This document shows, one piece after another, positions 39,143-51,851 of a DNA stretch of 56,102 bases. Made by a program: the position numbers and the translations under genes. The notes beneath the pieces are model-generated. The model did not search any database and had not been told where the DNA came from. It saw only the letters and a program-made list of their open reading frames with translations. How positions within the stretch are numbered: position 1 is the first letter of the stretch; each line of letters opens with the position of its first letter. The stretch covers positions 1 to 56,102 of the forward strand of contig CANRJJ010000006.1 in NCBI GenBank assembly GCA_947630895.1, written 5' to 3'. This stretch comes from an uncultured Wohlfahrtiimonas sp. Lineage in GTDB: Bacteria; Pseudomonadota; Gammaproteobacteria; Cardiobacteriales; Wohlfahrtiimonadaceae.

Positions 39143-39865
39143 ATGAGTACTTATAGAATTTTACGCAGCGAAGATCGAGGCTTTGCACCACATGGCTGGT
39201 TAAACAGCTATCACTCATTCAGCTTTGCCAATTATTACAATCCTGAATGGATGAACTTTGGCGCTTTGCGTGTCATCAATGACGATACTGTTAGCGGTGG
39301 CCGTGGCTTTGGCGCTCATCCTCATGACAACATGGAAATCATCTCTATTCCTTTATCAGGCGACCTTGCTCATAAAGATAGCAATGGTAATGAAAAAGTG
39401 ATTAAAAGTGGTGATATTCAAGTCATGAGTGCTGGCACAGGCATTGTTCACAGTGAATATAATGCGAATAAAGATAAAGACGTAAACTTCTTACAAATTT
39501 GGATTTTCCCGAATGAAAAGAATGTCACACCTCGTTATCAGCAAAAAACCATCAACTTTGATAATAGCCGCAACAACTTCCTGACATTGCTTTCACCAGA
39601 TCGCGATGCAGAAGAAAGCGTTTGGATTCATCAAAATGCTTGGATTTCTTTAGCTACTATTACCGCTGATGAAGCTGTTGCATATCAAAAGCATGATGAG
39701 AACAATGGTACATTTATCTTTGTTTTAGAAGGCGATGTTGTTGTCAGAAATGAAATTTTATCGACAAAAGATGCCATCATGTTTAATGATTTATCTCAAT
39801 TTGATGTGTTAACAGGGAAAAATCCTGCAAAAGTATTGATCTTAGAAGTTCCGATGAATGCCTAA
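39143..39865 (+). CDS. Pirin family protein (YhhW-like)
   Basis: Bicupin of the pirin family; bacterial members such as YhhW bind a metal and can have quercetin 2,3-dioxygenase activity. 240 residues. N-terminal cupin with the metal motif GAHPHDNMEI and, later, IVHSEYN, giving three His and one Glu ligand as in YhhW; start typical of the family (RSEDRGFAPHGWLNSYHSFSF). ATG at 39143 with AAGGAAC; an in-frame ATG at 39101 would overlap the -10 box. The last 24 bp overlap the 3' end of convergent trmO. Cytoplasmic; native role uncertain. Confidence 0.9.
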   Translation: MSTYRILRSEDRGFAPHGWLNSYHSFSFANYYNPEWMNFGALRVINDDTVSGGRGFGAHPHDNMEIISIPLSGDLAHKDSNGNEKVIKSGDIQVMSAGTGIVHSEYNANKDKDVNFLQIWIFPNEKNVTPRYQQKTINFDNSRNNFLTLLSPDRDAEESVWIHQNAWISLATITADEAVAYQKHDENNGTFIFVLEGDVVVRNEILSTKDAIMFNDLSQFDVLTGKNPAKVLILEVPMNA

Positions 39866-40515
39866 AATCTGAAATCCTGAATCGCTGCGTTTGAAATTAA
39901 TGTTTAAATCTAAAATTGAAACGCCATAAATGCGATCCATATCTTTATGAAAAGGTGGCAAAGGATTTTGAGCGATCACTGATCGTATCAAATCCTTTGT
40001 TTTTTCATCCAATAAATCAAATGCCATTTGAGCAGACTCCATAACTTCAACCCCATAACAATCAGGTGCTACATTTGCAAAAGATGATGTGGCTTCAGCA
40101 ATACTATCTGTAAAAGGCACATACGGCTTAATGTCATAAATTGGTGTTCCATTCACTAAATCATGCCCAGAAACTTTGATCTTGACATTGTCATAATCAA
40201 TTTCAATGATCTTCACTGCAGACAAACCTAATCCATTGGGTCGATAAGGGCTTCTTGTCGCAAATACACCCATTTTTTGATTACCCCCCAAACGCTGAGG
40301 ACGAACTTTAGCATCGCCCGTCCATTCATTTTGATGAAAACCAAAAATAAGCCAAATATGGCTATAATTCGCCAATCCATCCAGAAAATTTTTAGATTGA
40401 TAAGGCGCTAACAACTGTATTTCAGCTTCAGCCGAATTCACTATTCTTGCTTGTCGAGGAATGCCAAATTTTTCTGGAAAACATCCTTCAATGATCGCAA
40501 TCGGCTCAATATTCA

Positions 40516-40516
<1 letters not shown>
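39842..40516 (-). CDS. trmO: tRNA (N6-threonylcarbamoyladenosine(37)-N6)-methyltransferase TrmO
   Basis: SAM-dependent methylation of t6A37 to m6t6A in tRNA-Thr (TrmO, formerly YaeB/TsaA). 224 residues. Family core: VRPQRLGG, KMGVFATRSPYRPNGLGLS, DLVNGTPIYDIKPYVP. The C-terminal part has DMDRIYGVSILDLNINF. Its ATG shares one base with the ligA stop (TAATG), so it is translationally coupled to ligA, and its last 24 bp run under the convergent pirin gene. Confidence 0.94.
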
Positions 40517-42594
<2,078 letters not shown>

Positions 42595-42624
42595 CTAGTA
42601 TTACTAATAATCATTCTCTATCGA

Positions 42625-43494
42625 TTAGTGTAAAGCTCGATGTTTCGCCCAAGCTTGCTGTTCCATCTCACTCACATCGACTAATAATTGTTTGATGTAA
42701 TTTTCATCCACTGGTCTTTGATTTTCATCCAACAAATCACCGCCTAATTCATTACCAAAATAGGCAGCTGCTTGTAATAGATGCTGCACTGTATTCATTT
42801 GTGAATCAGGGCCAGGAATTTGTGCGAAAAATAATAAGCCTGGAATGTCTGTATCTAAAATATCAGGATCATCAAAACTACCTGGATGAATCATATGGGC
42901 AATGCTAAACATTGGCTCATCGCCTTGATAAGTTGTGACTATCTTTTGTAAAAAGCCTTCACCACCCACCATTAATTTCATATCAGCAGCAACTTCTAAA
43001 ACTTCCTGACCAATATATGGTTGGTCATCAGGTGCTCTTAAAATCAATGCAACTGTGCGAACAGCCGCTGGTCTTGCAAATTCACCTTCCGTTGTTTTTT
43101 TAGAAGATTGCTCTTTAGAGCTTGTAAAGCTCTCTTTCAAACACGCAAAGAAGCTTTTCTTAGGCTTCTCTTCAACTTCATCTGTTTTCGAAGGTGCTCC
43201 TTCATCATCAAAAAGATCATAATTATCAGCTTTCTTGGTAGAAGATTGGATCAACTCTTCTTCCACAATCTCTTTTTCAGCATTTGGCAACACAGCCTCA
43301 TCATCAGAATAGTAATCCTGATCATCTTCATGGTCTTTTGGTAGCTCTTTTTGACTAAATTCTGAAAAGCTATTATCGATATGCGGTTCAATTCTGTCGC
43401 TTTCTTCTTCGATTTGTCTTTTCAAAACAAACCAATAGACAATGCAACCAACAATGACGAGTAATAAAATTATAGATCCTATTGATCCGTTCAT
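42625..43494 (-). CDS. zipA: Cell division protein ZipA
   Basis: Inner-membrane anchor for FtsZ at the division site. 289 residues. N-terminal helix at about 5-23 (SIILLLVIVGCIVYW), a long acidic linker at about 28-125 rich in Asp, Glu and Ser in place of the Pro/Gln linker of E. coli, and a C-terminal FtsZ-binding domain at about 145-285 (VALILRAPDDQPYIG, FSIAHMIHPGSFDDPD, PGLLFFAQIPGP). Ribosome site AAGGAAAA. Adjacent to ligA as expected, but separated from it by a terminator. Confidence 0.93.
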   Translation of the reverse strand: MNGSIGSIILLLVIVGCIVYWFVLKRQIEEESDRIEPHIDNSFSEFSQKELPKDHEDDQDYYSDDEAVLPNAEKEIVEEELIQSSTKKADNYDLFDDEGAPSKTDEVEEKPKKSFFACLKESFTSSKEQSSKKTTEGEFARPAAVRTVALILRAPDDQPYIGQEVLEVAADMKLMVGGEGFLQKIVTTYQGDEPMFSIAHMIHPGSFDDPDILDTDIPGLLFFAQIPGPDSQMNTVQHLLQAAAYFGNELGGDLLDENQRPVDENYIKQLLVDVSEMEQQAWAKHRALH

Positions 43495-43590
43495 GTTTTT
43501 TTCCTTATATGCGTTTTCTATATGCTGACAATCGTAGAGATTTTCTAACCGCTTATCATACTAAAAAATTAACATTCCAACTATTTAATC

Positions 43591-44514
43591 TTAGCGTTTT
43601 GAATCATCCATTCCAACCACTGTTGCGGTGAAACGATCAAAAATAGTTTGATTCAATCCTCGCTTATCATAAGCACCCATAATGAATATGCCCAATAAAA
43701 TCAATAAACCTATGATATTCAAAACAATCGTTAATAGAAAAAATGCAACGATCATATAAACCTGTCTAAGCGCCGCTTGTTTCAAAGATATTTTTGGTGA
43801 AACTAATGAATAAAGTTTTAACTTAAACAATCTTTTACCAAAAGTACCTTTATATTTTCCATCGAGCAAAGCAAAATAAGCAACTTGCACTGCAAATACA
43901 AAGAATAAAACTTGCATGATTACACTAGCAAAATCATCATTCGTCATGTAGCTATCAACAATGTCTCGGATCTCATTTTGAGTCGTCGCACCATTCACAG
44001 CAACCGACAATTCATGAATTAATGTCGTATTAATAATACCGATCGGCGCTAAAACGAGTTCCAACAAGAAGTTTGCCGCAATCATACAAATGATCAAATC
44101 AATTAAATATGCCACCAATCTTTTACCCATTGCTGCTGGGATAATTTTTATGATCGTTTTTTTAGGCTCATCAGCTTTGACACTTTCAAAAGATTCTTGA
44201 ATCTTAGCAAATGCTTCTTCAATTAACTGTTCCGCTTCTTGCTCTACATGTTCAACTTTTTCTTCTACTTTTGTTTCTAAAGTAATCGGCTCAATGACAA
44301 TCACTAAACCAAGATCACCTAAATAATCGCGGATATATTCAGCCTCTGCTAAGGTCGCATCTTTCTTTACAATCGTTTTTTCATTGCTAAACCATGCTGC
44401 AAAAAAGTCATCCTCTTTCTGATAAGCACCTGCCAAAGCTCTAATAGCTAGCTCTTTAGAATGCCCTTCTTTTAATTCCCCATAAAACAGCGCCTGATAT
44501 CTTTTTTGCTCCAC
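43591..44514 (-). CDS. RDD-family membrane protein with extra N-terminal domain
   Basis: 307 residues, function unknown. Residues 1-80 form a small soluble alpha/beta domain (YQALFYGELKEGH, AAWFSNEKTIVKKDAT, YIRDYLGDLGLVIVIEP) of a type seen at the start of assorted proteobacterial membrane proteins. A Glu-rich helix (83-118) follows, then the RDD domain: GKRLVAYLIDLIIC (Arg and Asp), GTFGKRLFKLKL, and the final YDKRGLNQTIFDRFTATVV, with three or four membrane helices. GTG start with GAAGGA upstream. Some RDD proteins act in ion or pH homeostasis, but nothing here fixes a role. 24 bp upstream of it in the same direction is ubiX's stop. Confidence 0.8.
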   Translation of the reverse strand: MEQKRYQALFYGELKEGHSKELAIRALAGAYQKEDDFFAAWFSNEKTIVKKDATLAEAEYIRDYLGDLGLVIVIEPITLETKVEEKVEHVEQEAEQLIEEAFAKIQESFESVKADEPKKTIIKIIPAAMGKRLVAYLIDLIICMIAANFLLELVLAPIGIINTTLIHELSVAVNGATTQNEIRDIVDSYMTNDDFASVIMQVLFFVFAVQVAYFALLDGKYKGTFGKRLFKLKLYSLVSPKISLKQAALRQVYMIVAFFLLTIVLNIIGLLILLGIFIMGAYDKRGLNQTIFDRFTATVVGMDDSKR

Positions 44515-44538
44515 TATATATCCTTCAATGTATTTAGC

Positions 44539-45177
44539 TTATTTAGCATCGCCCCATTTATCCATTAGGTTATGCTCTATGTTTAGTTGATCTAGAATTC
44601 GTGCCACCATGAAGTCGATAATATCATCCACAGTTTTTGGCATATGATAAAAGCCTGGATTTGCAGGCATAACAATTGCACCAGCTTCTGAGAGTGTCAG
44701 CATATTTTTAATATGAATACTGTTCAATGGTGTTTCTCTGAGTACAAGTATTAGCGGTCTACGCTCTTTAAGCATTACATCTGCTGCTCGCTCAATCAGA
44801 TTATTGGATTGAGCTGTAGCAACCGCGCTTAATGAACCTGTGGTCGCAGGAACAATCACCATTGCTCTAGATGCATTAGAACCAGATGCCATTGGCGCAC
44901 TCCAATCTTCAACACCATAAACTTCCATTAAAGATGGATCATCGCATTTAACCAATGACAAAAGACGCTCTTTTTGTACCTGCGGCTGATTACCAAGCTG
45001 AATATCCATTTCCATTGCAAATACTAAAAGCGCTGCTTTGCTAATCACAACATTTAATGGATACCCAGAAGAAAGAAGAACTTCAATCAATCGCAAACTA
45101 TACTGAACGCCTGACGCGCCTGTAATTGCGATTGAAATACGTTCTTTCTCTTTAAATTTACGCATTTTCAATCTCAT
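44539..45177 (-). CDS. ubiX: Flavin prenyltransferase UbiX
   Basis: Makes prenylated FMN for the UbiD decarboxylase of ubiquinone synthesis. 212 residues. FMN/DMAP signatures: AITGASGVQYSLRLIE, MASGSNASRAMVIVPATTGSLSAVA, RRPLILVLRETPLN, ANPGFYHMP. Two in-frame ATGs (45177 and 45165) are possible; both overlap the 3' end of hslO (20 or 8 bp), so coupling to hslO is likely. No ubiD is in the window. Confidence 0.94.
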   Translation of the reverse strand: MRLKMRKFKEKERISIAITGASGVQYSLRLIEVLLSSGYPLNVVISKAALLVFAMEMDIQLGNQPQVQKERLLSLVKCDDPSLMEVYGVEDWSAPMASGSNASRAMVIVPATTGSLSAVATAQSNNLIERAADVMLKERRPLILVLRETPLNSIHIKNMLTLSEAGAIVMPANPGFYHMPKTVDDIIDFMVARILDQLNIEHNLMDKWGDAK

Positions 45178-46006
45178 TTAAGTTATCTTGTGCAAAGTCA
45201 TAAGACTTACCACAAAATTCACACGTCACACTCACTTTTCCTTCTTCTGCAACGATTTCATTCAACTCTTCTGAAGATAATTGTTTCAATACATTAATTG
45301 AACGTTCTCTTGAACACTGACAATGAAAGTGTAATGGTTCTTCTTCAAACAGACGCAAATCATCTTCAGAATATAAGCGATACAATAATGTCTGAGAATC
45401 CAATTCTTTTAACTCTTCAGCAGTCACAGTTTCTGCTAGATGGCAAATGCGATTATAAGCATCTTCATCTTCCATTTCGCCTGGAATGCGTTGAATCAAC
45501 AAACCACCTAAGCTGTCTTGAGTATTACGCAAGAAAAGAGATGTTCTTAATTGCTCTGATGTTTCAAAGTAACGTTCAATCGCTGCGCTGATGCTGTCAT
45601 CCATTAATGGAATCACACCTTGATAACTGCTATCAATTGAATGTGAGTTTTCAATAGTTATTACAACGCGACCATCTTTCGTTAACTCTTTAAATGTTGC
45701 ATCTGCTGGCAAGTTTTCATCATATGTAGCTGTTGCACGAAAACCACCATCATGTGTAATTTGCACAACCAACATATTCAAAGCACCTGTTGCTTCGATT
45801 TGAAGAGTCATTTTACCTTCAATTTTAATCGTTGCGCTCAATAATGCTGCTGTTGCAACAAGCTCACCAAGATATTTTTGAACAACTTCAGGGTAAGCGC
45901 GTCTATTCAAGACTTCTTGCCAAGAAGTTGTTAATTTGATGCGCTCACCACGAATCGGAAGATTATCAAATAAAAATCTCTGAAGCATGTTTACGTCGTT
46001 GTGCAT
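45158..46006 (-). CDS. hslO: Hsp33 redox-regulated molecular chaperone
   Basis: Holdase chaperone activated when its zinc-bound cysteines are oxidised, protecting proteins from oxidative and bleach stress. 282 residues. N-terminal substrate-binding domain, linker, and C-terminal zinc switch with Cys229 and Cys231 (HCQCS) and Cys262 and Cys265 (CEFCG), the exact CxC...CxxC pattern. Ribosome site AAGGTGAG upstream of the ATG. Overlaps ubiX and lies 39 bp after the stop of the TerC-CBS gene. Confidence 0.95.
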   Translation of the reverse strand: MHNDVNMLQRFLFDNLPIRGERIKLTTSWQEVLNRRAYPEVVQKYLGELVATAALLSATIKIEGKMTLQIEATGALNMLVVQITHDGGFRATATYDENLPADATFKELTKDGRVVITIENSHSIDSSYQGVIPLMDDSISAAIERYFETSEQLRTSLFLRNTQDSLGGLLIQRIPGEMEDEDAYNRICHLAETVTAEELKELDSQTLLYRLYSEDDLRLFEEEPLHFHCQCSRERSINVLKQLSSEELNEIVAEEGKVSVTCEFCGKSYDFAQDNLNEIENA

Positions 46007-46045
46007 GATCTCACCTTGAAGTAGAACTTAAAAATGTTAAGTATA

Positions 46046-47608
46046 CTACATCATTTCATTTTTCGGTTGTGTCACATGCACACTTAATACTCTACGATCA
46101 TCCACTTCCGTTGCAGTGAAAAGATAACCTTGCAACTCTAATGAATCTCCTACAGCTGGAACATTATCAAAGATTTCAACCAACAATCCACTTAAAGAGC
46201 TGTAGTCATCATCTTCATCCACAAGACCGCGTACGCCTAATGTTTGCTCAACCAAATGTAGATCACAAGAGCCTGCCATTACCCATTCATTTTCGCCGAC
46301 CGTTTCAATGGATGCTTTTTCATCTTCATCTGGGAATTCGCCAGCAATGGCTTCGATAATATCTAATAATGTAATCACACCATGAATCGAACCGAAATCA
46401 TCGGTCACAATCACCATATGAGCATTGGTATGACGGAAAATTTCCATCATTTTTAATACTGTCGTTGAACGGTGAGAATAAATGGCTTGCTTGATCGTTT
46501 TTTCTCGATCCAATTCACCAGATGTCATCAGATCAGAAATAATGTCTTTCGCACGAGCAACACCAATGACTTGATCTAAATTACCATCACACACTGGGAA
46601 ATAGTTATGTGGAATGTCTTTAATCTGCTCTAAAATTTCATCTTTTGAATCATTAATATTGATCCATGAAATATCATTTCTTGGCGTCATAATTGAACGA
46701 ATCACACGGTCACCCAATGTTAAAACACCGCTAACCATATTTCTTTCATCTTTACCAAATAGCTCTTCTTCTTCCGAATCTAATTGTTTCTCTTCAGCTT
46801 GCTCTTCCTCTTCTTCATCTTTTTCATTGCTTCTAAGCATTTTCAAAACAAGATTAGCAGCACGCTCACGACGTGAGTATTTGCTCTCTTGTTTTAATAA
46901 ATTACGATGAATTAATTGGTTGATTAGCTCAATGAATACAGAGAAACCAATTGCAGCATAAATATAGCCTTTCGGCACTTCTATGCCAAAGCCTTCCATT
47001 AATAAGCTTAAGCCGATCATCAACAAGAAGCTTAAACATAAAATAACAATCGTTGGATGACGATTAACAAAATCTGTCAAAGGTTTAGCTGCAAAGAGCA
47101 TTAACCCCATAGAAATGGTTACAGCTGCAATCATCACATATAAGTGATCAGCGATACTCGCGGCAGTAATAACAGCATCGAAGGAGAATACTGCATCTAA
47201 TACAATAATTTGGACAACGATCGGCCAGAATTTTGCATAACCTTTAGATTTACCTTCATCGATGACACCGCCCTCAATTCTCTCATGTAATTCTTTAGTG
47301 GCTTTTTGTAATAAGAATAATCCACCAAAAATCATGATCAAATCACGCACAGAAAATGGATGATTAAAGATAGGATCTGTAAATACTGGGGTCGTCAGCG
47401 TGATCAGCCACGTAATAATCGACAATAAGCCAACCCTCATGATCAAAGCTAAGCTTAATCCTGTTATTCTGGCTTTATTTCGTTGGTGAGGAGGAAGTTT
47501 ATTGGATAAAATTGCGATAAATATTAGGTTATCAATCCCTAAAACAATTTCTAAAACGATTAAAATGAGAAGCGAAACCCATATCGACGGGTCTAGCAAA
47601 ACTTCCAT
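46046..47608 (-). CDS. TerC-CBS-CorC_HlyC membrane protein (YegH/YoaE-like)
   Basis: 520 residues. N-terminal TerC domain with seven or so helices ([40 protein letters not shown]), a very acidic linker ([24 protein letters not shown], about 260-285), a CBS pair at about 295-420 ([35 protein letters not shown]), and a C-terminal CorC/HlyC domain at about 435-515 ([24 protein letters not shown]). Domain order matches E. coli YegH and YoaE; a cation-export or cation-sensing role is likely but unproven. AGAGGAAA ribosome site. Divergent from mutS. Confidence 0.9.
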   Translation of the reverse strand: MEVLLDPSIWVSLLILIVLEIVLGIDNLIFIAILSNKLPPHQRNKARITGLSLALIMRVGLLSIITWLITLTTPVFTDPIFNHPFSVRDLIMIFGGLFLLQKATKELHERIEGGVIDEGKSKGYAKFWPIVVQIIVLDAVFSFDAVITAASIADHLYVMIAAVTISMGLMLFAAKPLTDFVNRHPTIVILCLSFLLMIGLSLLMEGFGIEVPKGYIYAAIGFSVFIELINQLIHRNLLKQESKYSRRERAANLVLKMLRSNEKDEEEEEQAEEKQLDSEEEELFGKDERNMVSGVLTLGDRVIRSIMTPRNDISWININDSKDEILEQIKDIPHNYFPVCDGNLDQVIGVARAKDIISDLMTSGELDREKTIKQAIYSHRSTTVLKMMEIFRHTNAHMVIVTDDFGSIHGVITLLDIIEAIAGEFPDEDEKASIETVGENEWVMAGSCDLHLVEQTLGVRGLVDEDDDYSSLSGLLVEIFDNVPAVGDSLELQGYLFTATEVDDRRVLSVHVTQPKNEMM

Positions 47609-47725
47609 ATATTTCCTCTAAAGTGGCAAATGAAGCGTATAATGTGCAACACTTTCTTTTTGAACGCAAATTATTTTACAATAATTCACATACCTTAATG
47701 TGTGATTTGGAGATTATTAATTCGT

Positions 47726-50296
47726 ATGAACAAAGCAGTACCAACCGCTCACACGCCAATGATGCAGCAATATCTCAGCATCAAATCCTCTTACCCAAAC
47801 ATGCTACTTTTTTACCGAATGGGAGATTTTTACGAACTATTTTTTGATGATGCCAAAAAAGCCGCAAAGCTACTAGACATCACACTAACAGCTCGTGGTC
47901 AATCAGCGGGCGAACCTATCCCAATGGCTGGTATTCCTCATCACGCTTCTGAAAGTTATTTAGCAAAGCTTGTTCGTGCGGGTGAATCTGTTGCAATTTG
48001 TGAGCAAGTGGGCGAAGTTCCTGCAAAAGGCCCTGTGAATCGTGAAGTTGTGCGTGTATTGACGCCTGGCACACTCACAGATGATTATTTATTGGATACT
48101 AAAAAAGATAATCAAGTGGCTGCACTCGCTTTTGCTAATAATCAATGGCTTTTATCTTGGCTTGATCTTTCAAGTGCTCGTTTTATGCTGACTGATCCTT
48201 TAACTGAAGCAGAGCTTTTATCAGAACTTATCCGCATTCAGCCTTCTGAATTGGTTATTCCTGAAGATTTATCCATCCCCGAATCCATACAGAAAATCAC
48301 CATTGTTCAAAAATACCCAGATTGGCATTTTGATCTTGAGCGCAATTGTGAAAAATTACTGAATCACTTTAAACTTCAATCATTGCAAGGCGTTGGCTTA
48401 ACCAATCAATCTTTGCCAATTATTGCAGCAGGTGCATTACTCACATACGCCAAAGAAACTCAAAAAAGTGAACTCGAACACATTACCACGCTATTCATTG
48501 AGAATATCGATGATGCACTTATTTTAGATACGACCACTCGTAAAAATCTAGAGATTGAAAGAACCCTCAGCGGTGGTACAGATCATACATTGCGTAATTT
48601 GATTGATCATTGCCAAACAGCAATGGGTTCTCGCTTGCTATCTCGCTGGCTCAATCGCCCATTGCGCGATCAGCGATTGCTCAATGAGCGCTTAGATTTA
48701 ACAGAATGCATGGAACATCATTTACATCTGTTAAAGCCATTATTAAAACAAATTGCAGACATTGAGCGTTTAACCACCCGCATCTCACTCAAATCAGCTC
48801 GACCAAGAGATTTAATCCAGCTCAAAGAGAGCTTAAAGCAGATACCTGAACTAGAAAATATTATTCAACAATCAGACTCAATCAAAGCCATTAATCCTTC
48901 TTGGTTACAAGATTTAGTGGCTCATCCTGAATTAGTGACCTTATTAGAAAAAGCGATTGTTGATGAACCACCTGTATTGATTCGTGATGGCGGTGTTATT
49001 CGTAAAGGCTACAACGCAGAACTCGATGAATTATTGGCATTGAATCACGAAGGCAAAAACTTCTTACTTCAATTAGAAGAAGATCAGAAAAAATTAACAG
49101 GAATTCAGCAACTCAAAGTTGGCTATAACCGCGTGCATGGTTACTACATAGAAGTGCCGACACAATTTGCTGATCAAATGCCGACAGAGTACGTTCGTCG
49201 CCAAACATTGAAAGGCGTCGAAAGATATATCACACCTGATTTAAAGCAGTTTGAAAATAAGATTCTACATGCCAAAGAAAATGCACTCGCATTAGAAAAA
49301 CAGCTATGGGATCAATTGCTCGATAAACTCGCACCTTATGCAACGCCACTTCGCCTATTGAGCGATGCAATTGCACATATCGATATTTACACTAACTTCT
49401 GTGCGCTCAAAAATTCTTTAAATTGGAATCGTCCACAGTTTAGAGCGGAAATCGGTATTGAAATCAAAAATGGTCGCCATCCAATTGTCGAATCTACCAT
49501 TTCTCATCCTTTCATTGCCAATAGTACTTCCCTTTCGCCATCTGAGCGTATGCAAATTGTTACAGGCCCTAATATGGGTGGTAAATCTACCTATATGCGC
49601 CAAACAGCATTGATTACATTGCTAGCTTATATTGGCTCATGTGTGCCTGCTGATTCTGCAATTTTAGGTCCTGTTGATCGCATCTTTACTCGAATCGGTG
49701 CCCAAGATGATTTGTCCTCAGGCCAATCAACATTCATGGTTGAAATGCTAGAAACTGCAACAATCCTGCATTATGCGACGCCTAAAAGTTTAGTGTTAAT
49801 GGATGAAGTCGGACGCGGCACATCAACATTGGATGGATTATCACTAGCTTGGAGTGCCGCTGTTTATTTAACGACGCAATTGCAAGCATTGACGATTTTC
49901 GCGACCCATTACTTTGAAATGACTGAGTTGGAAAATCTATACCCTGAAATTGTTAATCTTCATTTAGATGCCATTGAGCATAAAGATCAAATTATTTTTA
50001 TGCACTCGGTGAAAAAAGGTGCAGCATCGAAGAGCTACGGCTTGCAAGTTGCTGCACTGGCTGGTATTCCTAATAAAGTTATCGATATGGCAAAACAAAA
50101 ATTGCATGAATTGGAAAATTCATTTGCGATTGCCACATCACAAAAAACAAAACAATCCCCACAAGTACAAACGGAGCTTCTACTATTTGAAGAACCAAAG
50201 CATCCTGTGATCGATCAATTGGAAAACATCAATATTGATCAACTCACACCTCGTGAAGCACTCAATCTTCTCTATGAATTAAAAGAAAAGATATAA
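47726..50296 (+). CDS. mutS: DNA mismatch repair protein MutS
   Basis: Recognises base mismatches and small loops and recruits MutL. 856 residues (E. coli 853). Mismatch-reading Phe35 and Glu37 ([11 protein letters not shown]), connector and lever domains, Walker [10 protein letters not shown] from Gly614, Walker [21 protein letters not shown], and a C-terminal tetramerisation segment ([17 protein letters not shown]). ATG at 47726 chosen; GGAG lies 13 bp upstream, rather far, and an upstream GTG at 47702 is less likely. Intergenic divergent region of 117 bp with the TerC-CBS gene. Confidence 0.97.
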   Translation: MNKAVPTAHTPMMQQYLSIKSSYPNMLLFYRMGDFYELFFDDAKKAAKLLDITLTARGQSAGEPIPMAGIPHHASESYLAKLVRAGESVAICEQVGEVPAKGPVNREVVRVLTPGTLTDDYLLDTKKDNQVAALAFANNQWLLSWLDLSSARFMLTDPLTEAELLSELIRIQPSELVIPEDLSIPESIQKITIVQKYPDWHFDLERNCEKLLNHFKLQSLQGVGLTNQSLPIIAAGALLTYAKETQKSELEHITTLFIENIDDALILDTTTRKNLEIERTLSGGTDHTLRNLIDHCQTAMGSRLLSRWLNRPLRDQRLLNERLDLTECMEHHLHLLKPLLKQIADIERLTTRISLKSARPRDLIQLKESLKQIPELENIIQQSDSIKAINPSWLQDLVAHPELVTLLEKAIVDEPPVLIRDGGVIRKGYNAELDELLALNHEGKNFLLQLEEDQKKLTGIQQLKVGYNRVHGYYIEVPTQFADQMPTEYVRRQTLKGVERYITPDLKQFENKILHAKENALALEKQLWDQLLDKLAPYATPLRLLSDAIAHIDIYTNFCALKNSLNWNRPQFRAEIGIEIKNGRHPIVESTISHPFIANSTSLSPSERMQIVTGPNMGGKSTYMRQTALITLLAYIGSCVPADSAILGPVDRIFTRIGAQDDLSSGQSTFMVEMLETATILHYATPKSLVLMDEVGRGTSTLDGLSLAWSAAVYLTTQLQALTIFATHYFEMTELENLYPEIVNLHLDAIEHKDQIIFMHSVKKGAASKSYGLQVAALAGIPNKVIDMAKQKLHELENSFAIATSQKTKQSPQVQTELLLFEEPKHPVIDQLENINIDQLTPREALNLLYELKEKI

Positions 50297-50320
50297 ATTA
50301 CAAATCTTATGGAGCAAATC

Positions 50321-51496
50321 ATGTTAAATCACAATGTATTACTTGGTATCGCAGCTATTCAAGATGAAATGATCGAAATTCGCCACCAGTTGCATAGTCA
50401 CCCTGAATTGGCGTATGAAGAAGTTAAAACGAGCGAGCTTGTTGCAACCTTATTGAAACAATGGGGTTATGAAGTTACTCGTGGCTTAGGGATTACAGGT
50501 GTTGTTGGTCAATTAAAAAATGGTGATGGACCAACGATCGGTTTTCGCGCAGATATGGATGCTTTACCAATCGATGAAAAAACAGATTTGCCTTATAAAA
50601 GTAAAATTCCTGGAAAAATGCATGCTTGTGGCCATGATGGACACACAGCAACATTGTTAACCGCAGCACGTTATTTGGCAGAAAATCGCAACTTTAAAGG
50701 TACAGTAAATGTGATTTTCCAACCTGCAGAAGAAGGTTATGCAGGTGCTCAAAAAATGATTGATGATGGTTTATTTGAGAAGTTTCCATGCGATGCAGTA
50801 TTCGGTTTTCACAATATGCCAGGTTACGAAACAGGTCATTTTGGTTTTTGCCCAGGTGCTGCAATGGCTTCTGCTGATACTGTCAACATCACTGTTAAAG
50901 GTAAAGGTGGTCACGGTGCACTTCCTCATACAAGCGTAGATCCAATTGTAGTGGCGTCTTCTATTGTTATGGCATTGCAATCCATCGTGTCTCGTAATGT
51001 GAATCCTTTAGAAACAGCGATTATTACAGTCGGCATCATCAATGCGGGTATTGCACACAATATTATTCCTGATGAAGCACATATGACTTTGACCGTTCGC
51101 ACGCTCAATTCAGATGTACAAGATTTGGTTGAAAAACGCATCATCGAAACGGCTGAGTTCCAAGCAAAAAGCTATGGTGCAACGGCTGAAGTTGAATACA
51201 TCAGATCATATCCAGTATTGAATAACACAGCGAAAGAAACTGCTTTTGCAGAGCAAGTTGCACAAGAGTTTTTGGGTAATGAGTATGTGATCGAAAATAT
51301 GCCACCCATCACAGCCAGTGAAGATTTTGCATTCATGCTTCAACAATGTCCTGGCAGCTATATTTTTGTAGGTAATGGTGTTAATAGCGCGAATGGTTGC
51401 TCTTTACATAATCCTGGCTATGATTTTAACGATGAAATTCTACCTGTTGTTGCCTCTTATTGGGTCAAATTAGCAGAAGCTTATCTTAAAGCTTAA
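50321..51496 (+). CDS. M20D family amidohydrolase (HipO/AbgB-like)
   Basis: Zinc or other divalent-metal peptidase/amidohydrolase that cleaves N-acylated amino acids. 391 residues. Metal and catalytic motifs: MHACGHDGHTA, the catalytic Glu pair in FQPAEEGYAGA, GFHNMPG, SEDFAFM, and LHNPGYDFND. The dimerisation lid begins near KGKGGHGALPHT. ATG at 50321 with GGAG eight bases before; the ATG at 50309 overlaps that site. Substrate could be hippurate, N-acetyl or other acyl amino acids. Begins 24 bp after mutS and ends at a terminator. Confidence 0.9.
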   Translation: MLNHNVLLGIAAIQDEMIEIRHQLHSHPELAYEEVKTSELVATLLKQWGYEVTRGLGITGVVGQLKNGDGPTIGFRADMDALPIDEKTDLPYKSKIPGKMHACGHDGHTATLLTAARYLAENRNFKGTVNVIFQPAEEGYAGAQKMIDDGLFEKFPCDAVFGFHNMPGYETGHFGFCPGAAMASADTVNITVKGKGGHGALPHTSVDPIVVASSIVMALQSIVSRNVNPLETAIITVGIINAGIAHNIIPDEAHMTLTVRTLNSDVQDLVEKRIIETAEFQAKSYGATAEVEYIRSYPVLNNTAKETAFAEQVAQEFLGNEYVIENMPPITASEDFAFMLQQCPGSYIFVGNGVNSANGCSLHNPGYDFNDEILPVVASYWVKLAEAYLKA

Positions 51497-51548
51497 ATAC
51501 TCTACAATTTTTGACTAGCAGCATTAATATTTTATTGATATTGTATTG

Positions 51549-51578
51549 AGGCTGCTCAGTGGTTTGAGCAGCTTTTAT
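51549..51578 (+). terminator. Rho-independent terminator after the amidohydrolase gene
   Basis: 10-bp stem 51549-51558 / 51565-51574 (GCTGCTCA / TGAGCAGC core, one G-U), 6-nt loop, then TTTTAT. It lies within 20 bp of the next gene's start, so it may instead attenuate that gene. Confidence 0.75.
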
Positions 51579-51596
51579 ATGTGGGGTCATAAAATA

Positions 51597-51851
51597 ATGT
51601 TAAACAATACAACAACTTCACCAATTTTACTGTACGGCACAAGTGATTGCCATTTATGTGAAGAAGCCATGGAGATACTTCAGCAAAATCATATACCTTA
51701 TGAATTTATTGATATCGCCCATGACAACAATTTGGTTGAACAGCTTGGCTGGTTCATTCCTGTCATTAAACTCAATGATGAAATGATTAAAAGCCCAATA
51801 GACTGGAATGCTGTTCTGCCTGAGATCAAAGAAAGCTTGAACATTGAGTGA
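51597..51851 (+). CDS. Glutaredoxin-like protein (DUF836 family)
   Basis: 84-residue thioredoxin-fold protein with an active-site CHLC (Cys18-Cys21) in LLYGTSDCHLCEEAMEIL and a cis-Pro region WFIPVIKL (about 60-67). The YGTSDCHLC start and short length fit the DUF836 glutaredoxin-like family rather than GrxA-D. Redox partner unknown; glutathione is available, as gshA is present. ATG at 51597 preferred, with GGGGT upstream; earlier in-frame ATGs run into the terminator hairpin. Its last 26 bp overlap the convergent 2H phosphoesterase gene. Confidence 0.82.
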   Translation: MLNNTTTSPILLYGTSDCHLCEEAMEILQQNHIPYEFIDIAHDNNLVEQLGWFIPVIKLNDEMIKSPIDWNAVLPEIKESLNIE

